NCBI GenBank assembly: GCA_964577985.1 | Contig: CAZOAR010000019.1 | Coordinates: 1-53,605, forward strand | DNA from: CAZOAR01 sp964577985 | GTDB taxonomy: Bacteria > Gemmatimonadota > CAZMKB01 > CAZNLH01 | Direction: 5' to 3' | DNA: 53,605 bases | Part shown: piece after piece, positions 1-8,239 of the stretch | Layout of the letters: the number at the start of each line of letters is the position of its first letter | Position numbering within the stretch: the stretch's first letter is position 1 | Position numbers and translations under genes: made by a program | The notes under the pieces: model-generated | What the model was told of the DNA's origin: nothing | The model's input: the letters and a program-made list of their open reading frames with translations, nothing else | The model's database searches: none

Positions 1-1222
1 CAACACTGTCATAGCTGTAGCCGGAAATACCGGAGTGTTTGGAGTCCATGGTGGTCTGATCGTGTTCGTGGCAGGCAATGCACGTATAGATCGAGAAATC
101 GCCTGTAACGTCATGACATTCCACGCACGCGTCCCAGGCATTCTGGTGAGTGCCGCTGTATACGGGGAAGTAGAGCTGGTCATGCTCCTGGAATGTTCCG
201 GCCTCACCCGTCGGGTGGCATGCGTAGCACTGTACGCTGTCGTAACTGTATGACGGTATACCCGCGTGCCTGGAGTCCATCGTGCTTTGAGCGTGCTCGT
301 GGCACCCGAGACACGAGAAGAGACTGTAGTCTCCTGGTGTGGAGTGGCAATCCGAGCAGACGCTCCAGGCCGAAGAGTGAGTACCCTGGAAGACAGGGAA
401 ATAGGTTGCATCATGCGTCTCCACGATGCCCTCTTCCTTGTTGCCCGTCGGGTGACATCCGAGGCAGGAGGCGTTGTCATAGGCATAGCCGGGCATGCCC
501 CCGTGCTCGCCGTCCATGCTTGATCTCGAGTGACACCGAAAACAGGAGAAGACCATAAAGCTGGACGGGTCGGGATGGCAATCGCCACACTCTCCCCATG
601 CACCCTTATGCTGTCCGGAGAAGACAGGGAAGATGGCGTCGTGAGACGGGAAGAAGGCGGGGTGCCACTCATTCGGCTCATGACATTCCGCGCACAGTGT
701 GCCGATCCCCAGGGATGTGTGGCCTGGACTCCGGGTCGAGAGATAATCCTTTTCATGACAATCCACACATTCGCGCGCTGATTCCGTGAAGTCTCCTTCG
801 AGCAGGTTCACGTGACAGGTGCGACAGTCCAGGAGATTGTGACGCCCGAGCATCGGAAACTGCGTGCGAGAATGTATCTCCTCTGTGTCGAAGACCTCCC
901 ACCTGAGCGGAGTGTGGCACCTTTCGCACTCCGGACCCATGAGGCCGGAGTGAACGTCCGTATGGCACTTGCGGCATTCTCTGTCGGCCGTGGCAAAATC
1001 GTCAAGGACGTGGCACTCCCTGCAGTCGACCCTCTCGTGCGAAAGGCTCAGGGCAAAGCCCGTTTTGTCATGCTGGAAGTGGACCTCTGACCACGATGCA
1101 GTGTTGTGGCACACTTCGCATTCGAGTTCCTGCTTTCCGTGTGGATTCTCCACCGCGTGCAGGGCAGGGCCTCCCGCAGCAAGGATAACAATCACGATAC
1201 ATCCCATTCTTAGTCTGCTCAA
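1..1222 (-). CDS. multiheme cytochrome c, 3' end beyond window
   Basis: This is a periplasmic or surface multiheme c-type cytochrome that runs off the left edge; 407 residues are visible. The chosen start is TTG at 1222-1220, because AAAGGAGG lies seven bases upstream and the start gives a signal peptide (about residues 1-23, cleavage after ALHA). An in-frame ATG at 1207 is the alternative. Fifteen CxxCH heme motifs are visible (for example CEVCH, CRECH, CRKCH, CAECH, CYACH). The N-terminal half carries an F-x-H-D-K-T-G-F module shared with the 17-heme gene upstream. From residue 194 onward a module of about 77 residues with three CxxCH each is repeated in tandem, and the third copy is cut by the window edge. 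It is the last visible gene of an electron-transfer operon, 33 bases after the preceding cytochrome. The electron partner cannot be read from sequence. Confidence 0.9.
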   Translation of the reverse strand, partial: MSRLRMGCIVIVILAAGGPALHAVENPHGKQELECEVCHNTASWSEVHFQHDKTGFALSLSHERVDCRECHVLDDFATADRECRKCHTDVHSGLMGPECERCHTPLRWEVFDTEEIHSRTQFPMLGRHNLLDCRTCHVNLLEGDFTESARECVDCHEKDYLSTRSPGHTSLGIGTLCAECHEPNEWHPAFFPSHDAIFPVFSGQHKGAWGECGDCHPDPSSFMVFSCFRCHSRSSMDGEHGGMPGYAYDNASCLGCHPTGNKEEGIVETHDATYFPVFQGTHSSAWSVCSDCHSTPGDYSLFSCLGCHEHAQSTMDSRHAGIPSYSYDSVQCYACHPTGEAGTFQEHDQLYFPVYSGTHQNAWDACVECHDVTGDFSIYTCIACHEHDQTTMDSKHSGISGYSYDSV

Positions 1223-1255
1223 GAGGAGACCTCCTTTGGCAACGTACGCCTGCAT

Positions 1256-2767
1256 CTATTGTTTCATCTCCGCCGGTATCGGCAGGCTGTTCTCCGCATG
1301 GCAACCACGGCAACTCTTATCCAGAGGATAGTAGACCAGGATGCTCTCTCCTGAATCTCTCTCCGAGGGAAGATGGCACTTGCCGCACTTGACATCGGAG
1401 TGCCGGCCGTCGAGAGGAAAACTTGTCTTCTGATGGTCGAAATGAAGCTGATCCCATCTTGAGGTAGAGTGGCAATTCTCACATCCCGAGTAACCCCGCT
1501 CCTCAGTAAACTGCCCTTTGTGCCTGTCTTCATGGCATCCCACGCACTCCTTCCGGGCAATACGGAAGGATATGTACGGCTCTTCCTGTTTCCTCTTGTG
1601 ACATAATATGCACCGCACCGCCCTGTGCGAGCCTGTCAGGGGAAACGGACTCTCTGCATGCTCCTTCACCCCATATCCTGACGGCACAAAGCTTTCTTCC
1701 CGATGGCAGCTTTCGCAGTTTCCCACATATTTCGCGCTCGTAAAACCATCCGTGTGGATATCCCTGTGACAGTCCACGCACCGTTCGAATTTCATCGAGG
1801 AGAGTGGTGTGGCATCGAGGTGGCATTTCTCACACGAGACGCTCGAATGCCGGCCACGAAGTCCGAATCGGGTCTTACCATGGTCGAACTGACGATCGCG
1901 GATCTTCTCCCAGCCCGCGGTGTCATGACATCCGTCGCATCGCGGACCAAGGATAGTGCGATGCTTGTCCTCGTGACACGCCGAGCAGTCATCGTGAGCG
2001 AGGTTGGCGAATTGAAGATGTTTCGTGTCCTCACGCTTACCCGCGGCCTTTCCCATCTCCTTGTGGCACTTCTCACAATCCACCTTGACATGTCGTCCCC
2101 GCAACGTGTATTCCGTTCGGTCGTGGGAGAAGAGAGGTGCCGGTCGCCACGATTCCGTTCCGTGACAGTCACTGCACCCGCCGGGGAACTCAGACTGGTG
2201 GACATCATCGTGGCAGGATAAGCAGGCCCTGCCCAGGCCCAGGAACGTTTTCCCGGCGTTCTTGCCCCGGTTTCCTTCCTCCAGGCCCTTGACTATGTTC
2301 TTGTTACGATGGCACTTGCGGCAGTCAATGCTTTTGTGTTTTCCTTCGAGGTCGAAGCCGGTTCTGTCATGATCGAAATCTTCAATGCCTGTCTTGCCCC
2401 AGTAGATCAGCTTGAAATCTCTCCCGTTGTGCTCTGAGTGGCAGCCACCGCAATCCTCTTTCTTTCCCGCGTCGAGTTCTATTCTCCAGTGCAGGCCCCT
2501 TTTTTCGTAGATTCTTGCTTCGATTTCGCTGTGGCAGTCGAGGCATTTGACGCGCGACAATCCCCTCTTGAAATCGTGGCACTCCGTGCAGCGGGATATT
2601 CCTTCGAGTTTCGAATGCGCTTCAGATAAGTCCCCCGGCGATATCTGACCGTAAGCACTCACAGCCGGAAGCACAACGGCTGCAACAACAGCCACAGAAA
2701 GCCGCAGCGTCGACCGCACCGTGCTCCTCATTTCCGCGGGGGTGTATGCTTCGACTCGTCCCGACAT
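1256..2767 (-). CDS. 17-heme c-type cytochrome (cytochrome c3-like modules)
   Basis: An exported multiheme cytochrome of about 503 residues. I count 17 CxxCH motifs, from CTECH near the N terminus to CRGCH near the C terminus. Four copies of a module of the form F-x-H-x-x-T-x-F-x-L-x-G-x-H-x-x-V-x-C-x-x-CH are recognisable, a pattern typical of extended cytochrome c3/DmsE-like chains. The hydrophobic stretch RLSVAVVAAVVLPAVSAYG is a signal peptide. The start at ATG 2767 follows the upstream stop codon by one base (translational coupling); ATG 2731, just before the signal sequence, is also possible, and a TTG at 2791 would overlap the upstream gene. It sits between the cytochrome b-like gene and another multiheme cytochrome. 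Role inferred: periplasmic electron carrier or part of an extracellular electron conduit. Confidence 0.9.
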   Translation of the reverse strand: MSGRVEAYTPAEMRSTVRSTLRLSVAVVAAVVLPAVSAYGQISPGDLSEAHSKLEGISRCTECHDFKRGLSRVKCLDCHSEIEARIYEKRGLHWRIELDAGKKEDCGGCHSEHNGRDFKLIYWGKTGIEDFDHDRTGFDLEGKHKSIDCRKCHRNKNIVKGLEEGNRGKNAGKTFLGLGRACLSCHDDVHQSEFPGGCSDCHGTESWRPAPLFSHDRTEYTLRGRHVKVDCEKCHKEMGKAAGKREDTKHLQFANLAHDDCSACHEDKHRTILGPRCDGCHDTAGWEKIRDRQFDHGKTRFGLRGRHSSVSCEKCHLDATPLSSMKFERCVDCHRDIHTDGFTSAKYVGNCESCHREESFVPSGYGVKEHAESPFPLTGSHRAVRCILCHKRKQEEPYISFRIARKECVGCHEDRHKGQFTEERGYSGCENCHSTSRWDQLHFDHQKTSFPLDGRHSDVKCGKCHLPSERDSGESILVYYPLDKSCRGCHAENSLPIPAEMKQ

Positions 2768-2768
2768 C

Positions 2769-3641
2769 TCAGAAAATCCATCGATAACCAAGATAAATCA
2801 CCACAGATACGTGAATCAACATGATCAGGATCATCACATAGGCGAAGGGCCTGTGGATGACATGCCAGTAATAGAAAATCCTCTGAATGGTATCCAGAAA
2901 TCTGATTTTTCTGGAAAGGAGGACGAGTTCCCTGACCAGGCGGGCAATCTCCTCCCTGCCGGCCGCGGTCAACTCCGGGTGCCTGTCACGAACCACCCTC
3001 TTCAAGGACATCCGCCGGAATGGTCGAACGACGTCATCCAGGAGGAGAGAGAAGAGAACAGATATGGCTGATCCCCTCTCCCGCAGAGGGCCCTGCAGCG
3101 TCATCTTCAACTCCTCGATCTCCCGGCCGTTCAGGCCGGCTTCCTCTTTGAGCTGATGTTCCAGCTCCTCTTCCCTGTTCCTGAGGTCTCGAGGGTTGAG
3201 TTCCCCTCCTGTAATTGCCCGGGGGATCTGTATATAGAGATAGCGACCGAAGATCCCGCTAGCCATCACGGCTATCATCGAAAAGTAGCTGACGGTGACA
3301 ATCCCATTATACTTGAACGCTGTGTGAAGGGTCACGAAAAGCGGTCCTATTATGCCGAACATGATATGCACATTCAGCCAGTGAGAAAGGGTTCCCCATC
3401 TGACAACCCTGCGCTTGCGGAGCGTGTAGAGAAACAGTAGGAGAATCATTCCGCTCCCGGCTATGCCGAAGCCGTGCCCCAGCTTACCACCCGGCTTGAG
3501 AATCGTGTGAAACTCGGAGTGTGGCCTCTCGGTGAGCGGCAGCATATAGTAGTCGGAATAGCGCCAGGCGAAGTAGGCCACCAGAGACAGCCCGCAAAGA
3601 TAAAGGCCCGCGAGGAGTATTCTGTGTACGGTTTTTCTCAT
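2769..3641 (-). CDS. cytochrome b-like integral membrane protein
   Basis: A 290-residue membrane protein with about five hydrophobic helices (residues about 8-26, 57-75, 92-110, 116-136 and 264-286). His92 and His106 lie 14 residues apart on one helix and His263 and His277 are spaced the same way near the C terminus; with His56 and His87 this is the usual arrangement for b-type heme ligands. A charged, probably cytoplasmic segment of about 110 residues separates helices four and five. The ATG overlaps the stop of the upstream flavoprotein gene (ATGA), and the 17-heme cytochrome starts one base after its stop. The likely role is to pass electrons across the inner membrane between the flavoprotein or quinone pool and the multiheme cytochromes. 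No close named family is claimed. Confidence 0.8.
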   Translation of the reverse strand: MRKTVHRILLAGLYLCGLSLVAYFAWRYSDYYMLPLTERPHSEFHTILKPGGKLGHGFGIAGSGMILLLFLYTLRKRRVVRWGTLSHWLNVHIMFGIIGPLFVTLHTAFKYNGIVTVSYFSMIAVMASGIFGRYLYIQIPRAITGGELNPRDLRNREEELEHQLKEEAGLNGREIEELKMTLQGPLRERGSAISVLFSLLLDDVVRPFRRMSLKRVVRDRHPELTAAGREEIARLVRELVLLSRKIRFLDTIQRIFYYWHVIHRPFAYVMILIMLIHVSVVIYLGYRWIF

Positions 3642-4954
3642 GCCTCACCAAACTTGGTTTTCACCTTGATCCCGATGTCCTGGAGAAAACCTGTCGGCAG
3701 GATCCCGCCTATGAGAACCAGGACATAATCGTTCTCGACAACCCTCGACTCCCCCTCGACCTCCAGGACGACCTCTTTTTCCCGTATCTCTTTCAGCTCC
3801 GAGCCGAATATGCAGTCTATCTTTCCCGCGCCGACCGCCTCTTCGAACAGTTCCCTGTTCCTCTCTTTGACCCGTCCGAGGGCGGTGCGTCTGTATGAGA
3901 GGCTGACCCCTCTCTCATTGTGTTCTGCTATGGCCAGGGCGGCCTCGATCGCGCTGTCACCGCCTCCGACCACAAGAGTCCTTGATCTCGCGTACTGTTC
4001 CGGCTCAATCAGGCGATAGGCTACCTTGGAGGATTTCTCTCCCACTATGCCAAGCTTTCGAGGAGTCCCGCGCCTCCCTATGGACAGCAGGACACGCCTC
4101 GCCAAGTACATTCCCTTTGTGGTCTTCAATCTGAACCGATCTGGTTCTCCATCGATGGCGTTCAGTTTTTCCTTGATCCTCACCTCAAGTCCTGTCCGGT
4201 CTATGACCTCGTTCCAGATGTCGAGCAACTCCTCTTTGGGCATTTCTCTCTTTCTGATCTTCCCGTATAGCGGGATGTTCATGGGCTGGGTCATGACAAC
4301 CTTCCTTCGCGGGTACGTGAGGATCGTTCCTCCTATATCCTCCTGCTCGAGGCAGATATAAGACAGTCCCAGCTCCATGGCCTTCAGGGTCGCTGAAAGT
4401 CCGGCGGGACCCGCCCCGACGATCGCCACATCGTATGCGCCATCGACGCTGCCGCTCAGAGAGTCCTTGATGTACTCCATCGCCTCCCGGCCCTGGGTGA
4501 CCGCGTTTCTAATCAGCCCCATTCCCCCCAGTTCCCCCGCTATGTGTACTCCCTCCACGTTCGTCTCGAAATTGGGTTTGAGTTCCGGAAGGTCCACGCC
4601 CCTTGTCTCTGTGCCAAAGACGAGTGTAATAGCCTGAACGGGACACGATGACGCGCAGGCACCATGACCGATGCATCGCGTGGGGGAGACCAGGGTCGCG
4701 CCTCCACCAACCACTCCAAGGATCTCACCCTCCGGACAGGCTCCGACGCACGCCTCGGTGCCGATGCACCGCGCCGGGTCTATGACCGGGTGCAGCGTTA
4801 CCGGTTCAGAAAGACCGAGTCGCCTGGATCGGTCGTATTTCTCCCTCGTTTTCGCCCTCCTTCTCATGACTTTCTTGAGATAAAGGGCGGGTATTACGAG
4901 CACAATGATCGCCGTTGCCAGATAGAATACTATCTCGAAGAGACTGTCCCGCAT
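3638..4954 (-). CDS. membrane-anchored ferredoxin/FAD-NAD(P) oxidoreductase
   Basis: About 438 residues. An N-terminal membrane helix (residues about 6-26) is followed by two ferredoxin-like motifs, CIGTEACVGACP (Cys63, 69, 73) and CIGHGACASSCP (Cys94, 100, 104), in which the usual second cysteine is Thr66 and His97. A segment like the end of thioredoxin-reductase folds (GVHIAGELGG, 135-144) comes next, then the FAD Rossmann motif GAGPAG (180-185) and a second dinucleotide site (VVGGGDSA). There is no CxxC redox disulfide. Start ATG 4954 has GAGGA about ten bases upstream; ATG 4987 has no ribosome site. It is the first gene of the multiheme operon. Inferred role: move electrons between NAD(P)H or ferredoxin and the membrane cytochrome b partner. 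Confidence 0.85.
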   Translation of the reverse strand: MRDSLFEIVFYLATAIIVLVIPALYLKKVMRRRAKTREKYDRSRRLGLSEPVTLHPVIDPARCIGTEACVGACPEGEILGVVGGGATLVSPTRCIGHGACASSCPVQAITLVFGTETRGVDLPELKPNFETNVEGVHIAGELGGMGLIRNAVTQGREAMEYIKDSLSGSVDGAYDVAIVGAGPAGLSATLKAMELGLSYICLEQEDIGGTILTYPRRKVVMTQPMNIPLYGKIRKREMPKEELLDIWNEVIDRTGLEVRIKEKLNAIDGEPDRFRLKTTKGMYLARRVLLSIGRRGTPRKLGIVGEKSSKVAYRLIEPEQYARSRTLVVGGGDSAIEAALAIAEHNERGVSLSYRRTALGRVKERNRELFEEAVGAGKIDCIFGSELKEIREKEVVLEVEGESRVVENDYVLVLIGGILPTGFLQDIGIKVKTKFGEA

Positions 4955-5076
4955 AGTCGCTTGTTCCTCAGGTGATGACAGACCCATCCGTGAATTGCAA
5001 GTAATGTTCCAATGGAACAGGCGGCGCTGTGGCCGCGTAGCGCCAATTACTATTCATGAGCAAGATGGTCATGAAA

Positions 5077-5106
5077 ATTATACACTGCCGGCGGTAAAAT
5101 GTGGCA
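5077..5106 (-). promoter_or_regulatory. possible promoter of the multiheme operon
   Basis: Minus-strand TATAAT at 5077-5082 is a perfect -10 box about 120 bases upstream of the flavoprotein start. The -35 is poor (TGCCAC, 5101-5106, spacer 18), so it may need an activator. No other good promoter is seen in this gap. Confidence 0.4.
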
Positions 5107-5160
5107 GGTGCCGTTAGACAGGCATGATGGACCCGTGGTCGGGTAGATCCGGCCGATTCC

Positions 5161-5469
5161 TCATTCTTCCCGGCTGTTCTGCTCCCGATCCAGGATCTTC
5201 TTCAGATATCTGGCGAGGATCGCGACACCACCGAAGGCTATGGTGAAAAAGCCGCCAAGAGAGGCGAGCAGCGCGAAGCCTCTCAAGGCCGATTCTTCGC
5301 TCAGCAGCAGTATAGTGTAAACGGATATTGCGCACACTATAAGATAGCCTGCTATGGCCACGATATGGATGCCGATGACGCGAGGGGTAAACCTTGGATC
5401 TCTCCTCATCCTCACGTATGACGCGATGGCGATGGAGGCCACCATCAATCCGAGGGCTGTCTGCAGCAT
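5161..5469 (-). CDS. small membrane protein of unknown function
   Basis: A 102-residue protein with three predicted hydrophobic segments (about residues 2-18, 33-55 and 63-86) and a charged C terminus rich in Lys, Arg and Glu. I do not recognise the family. The ATG at 5469 has only a weak ribosome site. It lies 69 bases downstream of the lipoprotein gene on the same strand and could be co-transcribed with it. The hydrophobic pattern and charged ends make it more likely real than random, but nothing identifies its task. Confidence 0.6.
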   Translation of the reverse strand: MLQTALGLMVASIAIASYVRMRRDPRFTPRVIGIHIVAIAGYLIVCAISVYTILLLSEESALRGFALLASLGGFFTIAFGGVAILARYLKKILDREQNSREE

Positions 5470-5538
5470 TCAGGATACCCCAGCCTGGTTTGCGGCTTCT
5501 CTATGCGGCGGGCCCGTCACTTTTCGCGAAACATGACA

Positions 5539-7128
5539 TCAGCGCGCGTTATACTGCCTCAGGGGGATTTGCTCGTATCGTTCGTAACCAGCCCGCTCAT
5601 TCAACCGGTTGACCGTCTCATTCACCCAGCCTATGTCTGTCTGTCCCTCTTCGCCGGTTCTGGTATCACGTACGGTTCTGGTCCCCCGAAACACCTCACT
5701 CCAGTCCGCGAGTGAGTTGTCGAATGTCTTCTGCCGATTCTGATATGCCTCGTTATATATCCGGGATGTTTCCCTCATCGAGTTCATCGCCTGGTTGAGA
5801 CGTTGTTGAAACACCTGCGGATTCACGCTCCATCCCTGCCACGCCCGCAGCATTACCGGGAATTTGTCCTCAAACCTGTCTCTGGGCGCCGCGACGGTTG
5901 AATAATAGAATGTCCACCAACCCGCACTGACGGGAGAACAGTCGACAAGGCTGAACGCGCGGTGGAGAATCCCGTTTACCCTCACGTCATAGAGAATATA
6001 TGCTGCCTGTCCGTTTGTGGGAGACGCAACCGGCGATGATTCAACGATTCGGAGATCGCTCATCATCGGAGCCTGAGGATTCCCACGGGCGGAAGAGGCC
6101 GCAAGCTGAGGCGCGATGTTGGCCAGGGCTTCGGCCGGATTGCCGGGGTATCCTACGAGTGCTCCCTGCATGGGCATGCCTGTCATTGGATTTATGACGG
6201 CCTCCGGGACAGCGACCGGGACTCCTATCCCGACGGCCATAGCCTCTCCATCAGGCCCTGCTATGTCCGCGCCGCCTTTATAGCTGCTCGTGACCCGCCA
6301 TCCCCTCGGAAGGTTTATCCTCCCGGAACCATCGGGAAAATACACCACGTGCCATCCGAGATCCTGTTGAGCCGGCCTTCCGCCCCCTTCAGGCAGTGGA
6401 AGCGCCTTCTGCATCGTGGACATGAGGGGGCCGATGGTCTTCGGCAGCAGATCGCTTCGGTCGAATACCACGCCCACCAGGCCCTCATCATCAAGGACCA
6501 GGGAGACGGCCACGCCCGACACCGCCTGCCCGTCCAGTCGCCCGGTGAACGTTACCTGTGCCTGCCGGTCATCTCTTCCCCGGAATCCCTCCATTGAGGT
6601 CACTGGCTCGTCAAAGTAGGTCGACAACGTCTCGATGGCCTCCAGAAGCTGGCGACTCGCCGCTTGACTGTGCGTCGTCTCCAGGTACAGGACCTCTCCA
6701 CTCCCGCCCGCCCCGGATGCGCGGACAAACCCCTCGGGAAGGCTCCTCTCCTCTCCCTCTTCGGGGGCACCTCGAGGTTGCCCCCCGGCCCCTTCCGTGC
6801 CCGTCTCGCCGGGAAATGGTCTCCCGTCAAGCTCAACCGAGACGGTCCCTCCATCGACCGTGAGTAGAATCTCCCTGTACTCCGGGATCTGGCTCTCAAC
6901 GCCGTTGATCGTCAGCGTGCGTTCTGCCACCACGATGTTGTGGCTGTCCACGCTGATGCGGAGGATGTTGCCCTCCTGCTCTGTGGAGTGCGAAGTTCCA
7001 CCCGACACCACGATCTTGCGCCCATCGACGACAATCTCACTCCTCTGCCGGGAACCACAGCCCCCTGTCGGGAGGATAACGATGGCTGCGACGAGGAGAA
7101 GCATCTGTTTTTGGAGAAGAGTTTTCAT
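5539..7128 (-). CDS. predicted lipoprotein, unknown function
   Basis: About 529 residues with a lipoprotein signal peptide: hydrophobic stretch LLLVAAIVIL followed by lipobox LPTGGC near residue 24. The mature protein begins with a beta-rich region (about 30-110), then a Gly/Glu/Pro-rich linker, then a large soluble region with no motif I can name, ending in an Arg/Gln/Asn-rich helical tail. The ATG at 7128 was chosen over the adjacent TTG because GGAG lies seven bases upstream. A convincing sigma-70 promoter lies upstream (7231-7260). It should be anchored to the inner or outer membrane facing the periplasm. Function unknown. Confidence 0.75.
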   Translation of the reverse strand: MKTLLQKQMLLLVAAIVILPTGGCGSRQRSEIVVDGRKIVVSGGTSHSTEQEGNILRISVDSHNIVVAERTLTINGVESQIPEYREILLTVDGGTVSVELDGRPFPGETGTEGAGGQPRGAPEEGEERSLPEGFVRASGAGGSGEVLYLETTHSQAASRQLLEAIETLSTYFDEPVTSMEGFRGRDDRQAQVTFTGRLDGQAVSGVAVSLVLDDEGLVGVVFDRSDLLPKTIGPLMSTMQKALPLPEGGGRPAQQDLGWHVVYFPDGSGRINLPRGWRVTSSYKGGADIAGPDGEAMAVGIGVPVAVPEAVINPMTGMPMQGALVGYPGNPAEALANIAPQLAASSARGNPQAPMMSDLRIVESSPVASPTNGQAAYILYDVRVNGILHRAFSLVDCSPVSAGWWTFYYSTVAAPRDRFEDKFPVMLRAWQGWSVNPQVFQQRLNQAMNSMRETSRIYNEAYQNRQKTFDNSLADWSEVFRGTRTVRDTRTGEEGQTDIGWVNETVNRLNERAGYERYEQIPLRQYNAR

Positions 7129-7230
7129 CAATCAGCTCCTGTCTGGCCTGGTTCTGAAGGCAGTGGGCACTCACGAGGTTTATGGCGCGATCGACCGTCT
7201 ACGCACATACTTCCCCTGTCTGAAAAATGG

Positions 7231-7260
7231 ATGATACCATGCAGGGTATGGGCCTGTCAA
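7231..7260 (-). promoter_or_regulatory. sigma-70-type promoter for lipoprotein gene
   Basis: Minus-strand TTGACA at 7255-7260 and TATCAT at 7231-7236 with an 18-base spacer, about 100 bases upstream of the lipoprotein ATG. Confidence 0.65.
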
Positions 7261-7371
7261 GCGGAATCTGCCGCCCGAAGTCCCTCCGACCCTTCTGATC
7301 TATCTAAACGCCAGGAATCTTTCCCGTGCAAAGAAGTCTATTCGCTGACTCTGTCTGATTGAACGTCACCC

Positions 7372-7401
7372 TTGACTCGCTCGCCAGAATTGCGACATTA
7401 T
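7372..7401 (+). promoter_or_regulatory. sigma-70-type promoter for small membrane genes
   Basis: Plus-strand TTGACT at 7372-7377 and CATTAT at 7396-7401 with an 18-base spacer, about 65 bases before the chosen start at 7466. Confidence 0.5.
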
Positions 7402-7465
7402 CTGTCTATACGACGCCCGTGGCGGACGGCAGCCTTATCGTATGACAGAAAGGCGGATGATTAGA

Positions 7466-7672
7466 ATGAAGCTCTCTTCCACCATGATAGTGATTTTCCT
7501 TTGCCTTGTGTCATTCGCTCACCTCCTCCGACTCCTGTTCCACGTCGAAATCGTCGCCAACGACCTGGAGGTTCCGCAATGGGTGAGCATCTTCGGATTT
7601 CTGTTTCCCCTCATACTGGCGGCATGGTTTAAACTTGGACAGAAGAAAGAGGTGACGCGGGGTGATCGGTGA
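7466..7672 (+). CDS. small two-helix membrane protein
   Basis: About 68 residues. Two hydrophobic helices (roughly residues 5-22 and 38-56) surround a loop with LRLLFHVEIVANDLEVPQW. I chose the ATG at 7466 because AGGCGG lies about nine bases upstream; ATGs at 7442 and 7457 are in frame but lack proper ribosome sites. The stop codon overlaps the next gene by one base (TGATG), so the two are probably translated together. The family resembles short uncharacterised membrane proteins; no function is assigned. Confidence 0.65.
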   Translation: MKLSSTMIVIFLCLVSFAHLLRLLFHVEIVANDLEVPQWVSIFGFLFPLILAAWFKLGQKKEVTRGDR

Positions 7673-8115
7673 TGAGTGTTGAATACAGGCACACTCAGAG
7701 CGGGACACTGATCCTGGTTTCACTGGCTGTCGTCGCGATCGTTATAGCCGTTTCGTCGACCGCGAAACGGGGCTCGGAGATGGCCGTCCTGCTGGGCGGT
7801 ATCCTCCTCCTGGGAATCCTCTTCGGGACACTCACAGTCGAGGTCGCCCGCGGAGCTGTGAGGTGCTGGTTTGGTCCGGGGTTGATCCGCAAGCGCTATT
7901 CTCTCACTGACATCGTGGAGGTGGAGACGGTCAGGAACCACTGGTATTACGGGTGGGGTATCCGCTATACGCCCCGGGGCTGGCTTTTCAGTGTTTCAGG
8001 TCTCGATGCGGTGGAGTTGACGCTGTCGTCAGGCCGGCACTTCAGGATTGGAACCGACGAGCCGAACGAGCTCGCGCGGGCGATCCGTAGAGCCGCGGCT
8101 CTGTCGAGCGGATGA
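7672..8115 (+). CDS. membrane protein with PH-like C-terminal domain
   Basis: About 147 residues. Two closely spaced hydrophobic helices (residues about 13-28 and 37-57) are followed by a compact domain with an aromatic cluster, NHWYYGWGIRYTPRGWLFSV, and a conserved-looking stretch SGLDAVELTLSSGRHFRIGTDEP. This layout (two helices, then a PH-like fold) is common in bacterial membrane proteins of unknown function. It starts with ATG one base inside the previous stop codon. Function is not assigned. Confidence 0.65.
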   Translation: MSVEYRHTQSGTLILVSLAVVAIVIAVSSTAKRGSEMAVLLGGILLLGILFGTLTVEVARGAVRCWFGPGLIRKRYSLTDIVEVETVRNHWYYGWGIRYTPRGWLFSVSGLDAVELTLSSGRHFRIGTDEPNELARAIRRAAALSSG

Positions 8116-8239
8116 GGAGTCCCTCCTGTGGCCGAGACAACAGTTCGATGGCTGAAGAGGGCATGCTTATTGATGAGCGGCCCGGAGATCGACATTGAGA
8201 GCATAGTGCCGCACAACCCGAGATTACGTGAGGTCCAGA

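Larger units (their letters stand above)
7129..7465. other. divergent intergenic region
   Basis: This gap separates the minus-strand lipoprotein from the plus-strand small membrane genes. It contains one sigma-70-like promoter for each direction (listed separately) and no convincing coding sequence. Confidence 0.6.
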
